A stretch of 64,000 nt of DNA. Source: Rhabditophanes sp. KR3021 (lineage: Eukaryota; Nematoda; Chromadorea; Rhabditida; Alloionematidae). Shown piece by piece: positions 54,746-64,000 of the stretch (position 1 is the stretch's first letter; each line of letters opens with the position of its first letter). Location: NCBI GenBank assembly GCA_963281155.1, contig CAUJLY010000003.1, forward strand, positions 930,001 to 994,000. Direction: 5' to 3'. Both the position numbers and the translations under genes were made by a program. The notes beneath the pieces were generated by a model. It was not told where the DNA came from. It searched no databases and saw only the letters and a program-made list of their open reading frames with translations.

Positions 54746-57700
54746 ATGAACGGGTCTACCACCGCCAATTCACCTCCTCAAAATCACCCAACACCTGACA
54801 ATAATAAAAAGGTTTTTATCACAACTATTCAAAATAGTAATGATACGGGGTGTGAAAAAGATGGATCAAGGACTGATTATGTATCAAATGTGGTTATTTC
54901 GTCCGCTGCTAATAGTCAAAAAAATTCAATCGTCAATATTCAGCCACCTTCGACATTATCAATTACCGACAACACTGAACACCTTCCAACTTTGAACTCG
55001 TCAAACCACATTTTGTCTAATAAAATACACACTGAAATTTGGGAGCAGCAAACAATTGGAAGAGGCGTCGTGCCTCTAATTAATAGTAAGTTAATGAGCA
55101 CTGGGCTGTCTTTAATTGACGCTTCTTGCACTTTTTAAATATATTATTGATAAACTTTCTTCTTAAAAACATTTAGAAACTTCTTTTTTGTTATGTTTGT
55201 AATATTGGGTAGTATTGTGAATGTGTCTTGAATGGTAAGTGTAAATTGTAAGGCACAAACCAAATAATTGTTTCAAACTAAAAGTTACAACCACCCAAAT
55301 TTTATGATGCATGGCTAGCATTCCAACCCTTACTAACTTTAAAGGAAGATATTATAAAAGGGACGGAATGACATATTCCATAACCCTTTTTCCTAAATAA
55401 CAACTTTTGTCTTTATGACAAAAAATTACATCATACCAGCGTCCTCCTAGTTTTTAGGTTCCGGAATTGTAAAACATCATAATTGAATATATTATAATCA
55501 GATCGCATTATAATGAGATATTTTATATGTACAAAATGTAATTTTGATGTAAGCATAATCAAATTACATGCCCATGCACACTCCTGACTCATCTATGCTA
55601 GGATACGAATGCTAATATTATAATTCACTAATACACTACCAATCAAAGTATTTATTATTATTTTTTGTAACATTCATTAATATTTTTATAATTATTTTTA
55701 TTAGTGCCCAAGAATATGATAATAACCTATCGATTTGTGTTGCCTCGAAAATTATATTCTTTAGGCCCATTTTGTTTTATACGAACAAATAACAAAACAT
55801 AGGGCCAAGGAATTAGGCAAGCACTCGTACTAGCCTTTCGTAACATAACACAAATCACGAGACACCCTTTGTTTTGATAACCTTGCAATACACATAATAT
55901 CGCATTAATACCTAATTTTATCTAATAGTGTATATTTATAATTAAATTTGTGTCAATTTGTATTAATGTTTTTGTAATTCTAGTTCAAAACGACGACGAC
56001 AACAGCTCAGATTCTGATTCTTTTGCAACTTCACCAATCCTTCCAATGCAGCGTAAATTGTCCTTAATGCCGGCTTTGACCGAAGAAGACTTACTAAACT
56101 CTGATTTAGGTATTTTGTCTGTCTGTATTTATTAATCTATTTTATTTTTAGGTATGTTAAAACAATGCAAACAGGGAATAAATTTATTAAATTAAAAAAT
56201 GGGATACAAAAAATCAAATCAGTCTATCTTTGGTGGTTCTCTTAAGTTTACACGTTCATTGCCATCTAGAGTGTCTTGCAGAATCAATTTACCTACTTTA
56301 TCCTTTTTTCTGGAAACATCTGCTAGGCAATTTTATAGGATGGTTTGCCGGAATCAGAATTAATGTTTGTATCTCTAGCATAGTCAATGAAAATGTTCTC
56401 GATATTTTCACACACTTGTTTTGGAGCACATTGTCGAAAAGTTGTCCCTTAAATTCTTAGTTATTGTACCACCCTTCCTTTAGCTACAGTGATATCATTT
56501 TCACCCATAAGCGTTCTTTGAATTACAAAAGCAATAGGTTTGCTACCAGAATCTTGATCATCGTCGTCACACCTATGTAAATTAATTCAGGTTCCGACCC
56601 ATCAGCTTCTTCACTGTCCCTACATCCATCCTAGATTAAATAAACCCAAATATGAGTTGCGATCTTATTGCACACTAAAATAACTGAATAAGCAATTAAA
56701 ATGTGTTTTTAAAACTATTATACTTAAAATAGCTTGCAGCTAATATTCATATTTTGTGAACATAACACAAAAACGTTTAATGTATCCTAAGGTACAAGTA
56801 AAAATTAAAGACACGAGTCTACAACACCTTCTGCAGTAATTTTCTACGAAGTGTTTTGAAAGAGTTTAAATACATTCAAAAAAATCCCAACATTTAACAC
56901 TAATATTTATTTTTTCCACGTTTTAGGTCAAAAAGATCCAGTTTTTGTGGCTAAAGTGTTCGGCCAAGATTTCGCAACTCAATTGTCATCAAAAAATGAG
57001 ACCAGTCCCAGGGGTGATTTTGTAACTTCAGACGTCAAGAAAACCTTATTTAGCAATGAAGACAACTTCCTGCACTTGAGTCTGCATTCAAATAGTCCTC
57101 TTTGGCCATTTGCACCAAGAGACGAAACTATTCCTAGGTAAATTTGCTTAAAAATTTATTTTAAATTTGGTCTCACATTCAACTTTATTTTTAACTTGAA
57201 AGTTGACCTCAAATTCAACTTTTAATTTTAGCTAAAACTTTCGCTTTAACTTTAAATTTGGCTATAATTTTAGCTTCAGCTTTAACTCAAAATTAGCTTA
57301 AAATTTCTTTTCTTATCAGCATTCTATTTACTTCCAAAAATGAATTTTAACTTAAAATATTTGTAAACTTGCTGAGCCCAAAAAACATCAAGAAAGACAT
57401 AAAGTGATGTACTTTTTTTATAATTACAAAATAGAATAAAAATTGCAACCACAAACTAAAAAATAGCATTGTTGACTAAATTCAAATCATATCAAAACAT
57501 TGATGTTCTTCATCAATTATAACAAAATTGATGTGGCTATACAATTTAAAGCAACAATTGGAACTACTCTATTAAACAGATTACATAACCAATTGTTGTG
57601 CCTATTTAAGTTATTTACAATTCTTTTATTCATCCCATGCCATTATTTTATTTTAAAACAACATCTTTTTTGAACAGAAATAACATGTTACTCTTTGACA

Positions 57701-60700
57701 CAGAAAATGACATTAAAGAGATACTTACTTGTTCAGAATAATGTTTTTTATTATCAATGTGTTTAATAAAGATAAATGTCTCATAACTTTTGATAAGAAT
57801 TCATCGATATCAATAATTATTTTAGTCACTATATCACGGTAACAAAATTTGACTATTCCATTAGCATTTCGTCAAAAAAGTTTTCACAAAAATTCACTTC
57901 TTTCGTCTACATTCAAATTATTAGACATTCTTTTGATCTGACGCTTATATTTTTTTGTTGACTTATCTTATTATTACTCATCTACAAACAAACTAACTTA
58001 TTAGATGACTATGTAATTACTTATATTTATCTATTCGTTTAATGACATGTAAATTAAATAAAACTAATTAATTAGATAAAATAATAATTTTAACTATCAA
58101 TTTTTTAGTGGCGTTCCAACACTTAAAATACGTGTACTCCAAAACAATCCACAATCACCAACCACTCAGGCAGTTACCAGGAAATTAGGAAGTTTCTCCC
58201 ACTCAACCAGGCCAACATTGTCACCTTCATCAAAAGAATCAATCAGACCTAACTTGTCTGCATCAAACAAAGAATCCTTTGATCACACTAAAGTGAATAG
58301 AGAAGATCCAAAGAAAGCAATAGAAGCGCCATACAAAGAATACTCTGTCCTACTAGCACCAGATCCCCTGCCCAGAAACATACTCCCAACAAAATTCCAT
58401 TTTTCACTTCCCCCAACTCATTTCGGTGGCAATTCTTCTCCCTCTCCTTTCACTCACCACCCGCACCTCTTTCCAACCTCATTCAATTCCACCACACACC
58501 TAAAAAATAAACTTACTCCAGAAATGCTCAAGTTCGCTCACAGTCTCGATTACGATGACGACAAAAGTAATACACATTTAAATTTAATAACTACGAAAGA
58601 TCAAGTTGTGTTTGTTTAATCATTTTCAATATACAATCTTGAAAGTGTCTAGGTCTTGTTTCAAAACAAAAAAGACATTTTTTTACCCAAATTAAAACCT
58701 CTTTTCAGACTTAGCTACTGAACATACGGATATGATTACATTCCAGTTATCTGTTACAAAATGGGTATGTTTACATTCATTTAATCTAATTAAATTAAAT
58801 GACGTTATTTTAAACTGATGGAATATCCTATTTTCTTCTTCTATTATTTAATGATTTATCTTACGAATAATAAGCATTATTAGGTAGTGTAGGTGAAGAC
58901 GTGAGAATAACATAATTTATAATAAATGATCTGCGTTTTAATATGCTTTTGTGTTTGGTAGTCAAGCTTTGCCATTATAAAACATTACTATCATATGTGC
59001 TTATGTCTTACAACATGACGATATTAAATGTATCACTTATGTGCTAAGCGATAATCATATAAATATAACAAATGGGTAAGATATAATAACAAAAGTAGAA
59101 GAGACATCATCTCGTCTATTTACAGTTTGATAAAAAAACATAATGTAATACTATATTTATTGCTGCAAGTCGAGAAGTTGCTAAAAATAACTTTCCAAAA
59201 ACAGCATTTTGGCAATTACCATCACCTAAATAAGTTAATGATTACTAACAATAAATTTATCTACCTTTGAACTGAGAAATGAATAATGTTTCATACGGCA
59301 TGCAGCAGCTTAAATCATTCTCATTAATATTGAGCACGAAATATGAAGATGTAAAAGCTTTAATGTAACAATATAATGGAGCGCCTTTTTCAAGGTGAAT
59401 ATTACATACAATATATAATAGATGAGTAACTTCCTTTCTATCTTTGGATAATCCCTTTAGATACTTGTGATGTTATTGATAACTTAATGTGTAATAATCT
59501 TATTATTATAATTTGTAAGAGATGCTAAAATATGCTTGTTGTTCCAATTTCGCATCTATTGAAACGACATACAAAGTTACTTCATAATCATTTATTAATT
59601 TATTTATTTAAGTTACTAAACCAAGTCCACGCTCAATCATTTGGCTTCATCCTGATTCCACAAGACAGCGGCGACACTACTTTTGTGAATGTGACGTCAC
59701 AATGTATGTTACGAGCCCCAATAGCCTGCTGCAAAAAGGATAGTTTGAAGGACATATTTGAGGATGTTGTGAATATTTCATCAGATTCAACTGGCATCTA
59801 CCTGGCTGACGTGCCCCCGCATATTTTGCCTACCTTTGACAACATCTTGATAGCACTAAGCATGCAGAATATCCCCCCTGCCACTCATGAAAACCAAAAG
59901 TATAAAGTTAATTATTCGTCCAATTCTATTGAGGAATTAAGACAGAGGTGTACTTTGTTTCCCGTCGAATCAGATGACAAAATTATGGCCTCTTTATTAG
60001 TGCTGCATGGACATAAAAGGTAAACATCAAAAAGAATACCAAAGATTACAATTTATAAACTAATAATTTTTTCAGTTTAATAAATAAGCAAGTGAACCTG
60101 ATCTCCCCCCATATGCAAATGATTGGTAAGTCGACTTAAAAGAATTTTATTAAAAAGACAATCAAATTTAAAAGCTTATAAAAATGGGAAATAATTAACT
60201 TTTAGAATATCATTATGGTGCCAAAGAATTCTCCTAGGATAAGATCGGCTACCTCGTCATTCATTTCTTGGAACATTAGAAGTACTTCTTCCAATGAAGG
60301 CTTTCCACTATCTGGGTTGGTAAATTGTGGTCTGAGAGAGTCAATTAGGATGCTCTCAACATTCTCTGCAACTTCTTTAGTACAATTACTCCTTTCTCAC
60401 CAAATGACTTATCATAGACAACTTTTTTGATGAAATCTTCCTTATTGTCAAAAAGCATCTCTAAGTCAACTGCGTGTTTGAAGCATGTGTCGCCAAAATC
60501 TTCATCCATCGCGGCTTCCCTTTCACTTAAACGGCGTTTGTTGAGTTTCGCAATAAAGACATCTGTTGAGTGTTCCTTATGACGGTTCTTTGTATTTCCT
60601 GTCTCCCCAAAGTAATACTTTCTCAACTCATTGTAGATCATGTAAACATGATGATGAATAGTTTTGATAACATCGCACCACCACTCTTGTTTGGGTATCC

Positions 60701-61998
60701 TTTTTTGAATGATTCGGTAAGCGTCTTGGGTTCTTCATCAGATGGGATTTCGGCTATATCATACAACTAGCAGCATTGATTTGGGACTCACTAAGTCCTT
60801 CTACGGGAGGCATGTTCATAAAGTTCTTTATCCGTTCAACTTTTAAGCAAATGTCGAAGAAAGATTTTTTGAAGCAGGATGCTTGTAATTTGTGCAGATT
60901 ATATGATGCATCAATTGGTATTCTGGAGTAGTAGTAGGATATCCGTCTCTCTGGCAAACAACTAACATATCGAATCTACCAAATAAAAAGCTTGATAGAT
61001 ACATAGCTTTTAGCTTAACCATAGTTTCGAGATCATTTTTGAAGTGACTCCATAAGGCACCAGCATTTTCAAATTGTCGATTCTTTTCCAACTTTTCTCT
61101 CAAGAGCAAGAACATTGAATCCTTCATGTGTAGTGTCTTTTCATAGTTCGTCAACTTTATCTTTTCAAAGTATGATGTACTATCAAATGCTATCAAATGG
61201 AACCTCAATGCATTAATCATTCGAACAAACTCATTCCGTTCTTCCCTGCTCATCTCCTTTCCAAGACAGAAACGAGAATCCTTCTTTCCACTTTCATTTT
61301 GATCTAAAATAATTATTACAATCGCACATGTTTTTATTCTTACCATCTTTGATTTGGTCATTATTGTGTTCGGCATGACACGTAAATAGCTTTCAGCTAA
61401 TAATCAAATTTCAAAGGTAAAAAGTTTTATACCACTGTTGATAGAGTGTTTCTTTAAAACAGAAGATTAGAAATAAAAAACCCTATCTTTTATTTAATTA
61501 ACATTCTAATTGCAAAATTGCCATTTAGGAAGTTTAATGACGATTGTTATAAATGTAGATGAACAAAAAAGATTAGCAAGGCAGTCTGAAATATTCTTAT
61601 CAATGGCACAAAATGTTTTTTCCTCAATTCGTAAGTTTTCCTTTTTTGTCAAAATTTTTAAAACATTTGCTGTCACAATATATTCGATTCATTCGCATTT
61701 ATGTGTAATACAAAATGATCCATCTCTCGTCCAAGCTTTCAAAAATCACGAGAAACAAATAGTTAAACAGGTGCGTTCGTTGAGTTCTTTATTGTTATCT
61801 CTGTCACAAAGTGTCGTACAATACAATTTAACGAAAATGATTGTGAAATATGCTGATGATGCTACTAGTATACTCTTTGCTGGTTTCTTTTTATATCTAA
61901 AGACAAAGAGGTATCGACTTGATCAGAGAAGTTCCCTTAGTCTTTTTTCGGATACTAATCCATTAGTTGAACCTTTCATAATACTATACACCATCTAG
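54746..61998 (+). CDS. Unrecognised 705-aa protein in eight exons
   Basis: Exons 54746-55085, 55984-56109, 56927-57137, 58109-58566, 58709-58764, 59613-60019, 60076-60125 and 61529-61998 join in frame at every junction, which is strong support for one gene. The first 370 residues are Ser/Pro/Thr/Asn rich and probably disordered, with an acidic 'NDDDNSSDSDSFATSPI' and 'LMPALTEEDLLNSDLG'. The C-terminal half looks folded: 'ITFQLSVTKWLLNQVHAQSF' leading into 'GFILIPQDSGDTTFVNV', 'STGIYLADVPPHILPTFDNI', 'KIMASLLVLHGHKR', then a helical end 'QKRLARQSEIFLSMAQNVF'. The strand-rich 'GFILIPQDSGDT' portion recalls GAF-type sensor folds, but this is only an impression. Introns 1, 2, 3, 4 and 7 are 800-1400 nt; introns 2 and 7 hold antisense family copies. 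Confidence 0.68.
56190..56640 (-). repeat. Antisense family copy 4 (in intron 2 of the 705-aa gene)
   Basis: The minus strand near 56420-56220 reads 'CENIENIFIDYARDTNINSD', then SGKPSYKIA, a stop, and QMFPE, aligned with 'ENVESILIDSLRPQFTNPD', SGKPSLEEV and MFQEM of the copy at 60.2-61.4 kb. Several stops show decay. Confidence 0.7.
57175..57310. repeat. Degenerate AACTTTAA-type simple repeat in intron 3 of the 705-aa gene
   Basis: Repeated variations on caaattcaactttaa and agctttaac over about 130 bp. Low complexity; no fixed period. Confidence 0.5.
60180..61380 (-). repeat. Antisense family copy 5, the most complete (in intron 7 of the 705-aa gene)
   Basis: Minus-strand coding sequence runs most of the 1.4-kb intron. 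A possible first exon ends 'AEHNNDQIKD' and joins by a 41-nt gtaaga...tttag intron to 'DQNESGKKDSRFCLGKEMSR'. The helical part 61250-60843 includes 'KLTNYEKTLHMKDSMFLLLR' and 'KLKAMYLSSFLFGRFDMLVV'. After breaks comes 60641-60345 ('IYNELRKYYFGETGNTKNRH', 'EAAMDEDFGDTCFKHAVDLE'). The end is 'ENVESILIDSLRPQFTNPDS' and 'MFQEMNDEVADLILGEFF', with a stop at about 60212. Frames shift at least twice, so it is probably not functional as is. A retained intron suggests a DNA element or gene copy rather than a retrocopy. No known transposase motif was seen. Confidence 0.7.
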
Positions 61999-64000
61999 CC
62001 ATCAACATCTGTACAGAGAATTATTTTTTACATTTATTCTTATTTGTAAACAAAACACATATACATTTATATATTTTATATATAAATTATCATTCTCTAT
62101 TGTACCCTTTTTGCGTCGGGCTCTTTTTTTCCAAACCCACAAAGACTTTAACATCATATGGAGAGTTTTTGTGTCGGACACAAGTTTACTCATTATCAAA
62201 ATAAGTGTGTATATTTTTATGTTATACCATTATACAACAACTATATCCATTGTCATTTTTTATTAAAATGAGTGGGTAGGATGCGTTTTATTAAAATGAA
62301 TTAAAGAGATGTTGAAATTAGTGTTAAATTAGTTTAAAAATGAGAAAAAAGAGTAATAATGGGATGAGTTATTGAGGTTAAGATCAATTAATCTCTTTTA
62401 CGACTCATTCATTTTTTGGTGACTGATGTGCCTATTCTGTTACCGGAAACATTTCTTCCTATATTCTCATATAATTATCCCCCAGTGTACGTGTGAAATA
62501 TTAATTTTATAATTCTTTGATTTTTGAAGTATCTCTAAATTTTGTATAAATACTACCATAATAATCTGTCATAAGCCTTTTGGGGTTGTTAAAACTTCCC
62601 CAATCAACATTAACCTTAAAACCAAATAAAGTAGATTTTTTGAGCTAGACTAAAGAAGAGACCATTAAAATAAACGACTACACTAGCCATCCCCATTAAT
62701 TAAAAATTCAGGGACTAGCTCTAGATTGCATTTTCCAACATTCACCATTTAAATTATTTGCTTTAATATTAAGAATATTTAAGAATATTTTTTATTTGTT
62801 TTCGCCATAACTTTTTAGTTTTATTTCAATCTGTTAATTTCATAAATTATGTTTATAAATACTCTTTCCAAAATTGTTATTAGGCCTTATCCAGTTCAAC
62901 CTTTCAAAACAAATTCCTATTTTTTATGCTTTATAAGAGATTATTATTAAAAATGACGCGATCTTTTAATTTTATTTCTAATTTACTTTTATAACACACA
63001 GCGCATATTAGCATTAACCCATCTATTCATTTATCATACTACTATTTAGTTGAATGTACCATCGCTCATATAAATTGTATTTATTCTTTTATATTTAGTA
63101 TATTATTTAGGGAAATGATAGTAGTTGGGAGTAATTTAAATAGATGCATTTAATTACATAATTTTTCTTGATTAATATCAAAAAACGAAGATGCCATCAC
63201 AAAGGAAAGTGACGACAGGGTACTTTTAAATAATACATACTTACTTGTATTTTATGTTACAATTTTTATGTATCATGTATGTGATACGGTTTTATGTACC
63301 ATTTTTTAAATTCAAATATTTTATGTTCAAATATTGCTACATTCCAACTTTTATATCAACTTTTCAGTACGTGCCCCTCTTCAAAATGATTAAGATGGAT
63401 GGGCAATATCTTGTATTTCACGTTAAAAGGTTGTTTAATCATCAAACTATATAGCATCTTTTTGTATCATCAAAACTTTTGCCCCTTTTTTGCCTCTAAC
63501 CAATTTTGTTATCTACTTTTAATATTGAACACTTTTATTGGAATTTGTTTTTGAATAACACAAATTAGACGCCGACCTCACATCCAGAACCATTTATTTT
63601 AAAGGCCTATCCTTGTATTGTTACATCTTAGTTTGTGTCTCCACAAAACCTCTTTTTGATATACTTTTATATTTTCTTTTTGATACTAACTATTAAGAAT
63701 TATGTGGATAGCAGTATTTTGATATTATTATTATTTGATATTATGTGGTATTTTGATATGCTTTTTTATTACTACATTCGACAATTTTTTGTCTAAGTAC
63801 ACACAATAATCATATTTTTCCTTTTCGTATCAGCTTATCATTTTTGTCGGAATAGTCTCGTTAATAATATTAAGGTACTACTAACAATGATCAAGCCTAA
63901 AATCTCTTAAGACCTTAAAACCTTTTTAAAGGATTATTTATTTTCATACAGGCCTGTGTATTTAATATTTAATAATAAATTATTTAAGACTAGCATTTTA
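61999..64000. other. Intergenic to window end, 2.0 kb
   Basis: AT-rich DNA after the 705-aa gene. Open frames such as 63245-63454 are AT-driven and lack domains. No gene, RNA or repeat array recognised. Confidence 0.45.

Noticed and set aside
62002..62199. 65-codon minus-strand frame after the 705-aa gene
   Set aside because: Basic, AT-driven sequence with no motif; overlaps the probable 3' UTR.

Overview
The window is nuclear DNA of an AT-rich invertebrate, most probably a nematode. Introns are mostly 35-60 nt, start gtaag and end tttag, and intronless start regions often have a splice-acceptor-like tttttag or ttttcag just upstream of the ATG, as expected for spliced-leader trans-splicing. 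The gene content agrees: a nematode-type DUF273 glycosyltransferase-like gene, a TAX-4-like cyclic-nucleotide-gated channel and giant secreted Kunitz/lustrin/EB proteins. All gene models were spliced by hand from reading frames; joined exons keep frame through every junction given.

Layout. 1-390 (-): 5' part of a type II membrane DUF273-like protein running off the left edge. 3046-5925 (-): intronless 53BP1-type protein (tandem Tudor plus tandem BRCT). 7235-7612: pseudogene with three in-frame TAGs. 7992-8709 (-): CFDP1/SWC5 (BCNT) chromatin factor. 11265-15850 (+): Golgi SPCA Ca2+/Mn2+ pump whose frame is restored by an apparent 5-nt microexon. 16622-19247 (+): cyclic-nucleotide-gated channel alpha subunit. 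19596-39640 (+): three tandem paralogues of 1546, 1563 and 1535 aa built of Kunitz, lustrin-type and EB-type cysteine modules, about half a kilobase apart. 40242-44829 (+): an orphan helical protein, a stand-alone TFIIS N-domain protein, then a RING crossover factor (ZHP/RNF212 type) followed 180 bp later by MUS81, spaced like a nematode operon. 47433-50870 (+): a divergent T-box protein, a small coiled-coil protein and a RAD23-like ubiquitin receptor. 52573-61998 (+): two orphan proteins, one spread over eight exons. 62.0-64.0 kb: no gene seen.

Main unexplained signal: the oversized introns of three host genes carry decayed copies of one coding family, always antisense to the host. Four copies (gene A introns 2 and 9; 705-aa gene introns 2 and 7) share recognisable C-terminal coding sequence. 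A fifth (gene B intron 11) is linked by a CxxCG finger-like segment. An unrelated-looking antisense remnant fills the large SPCA intron. Whether this is a transposon or a dispersed gene family cannot be decided from one window.
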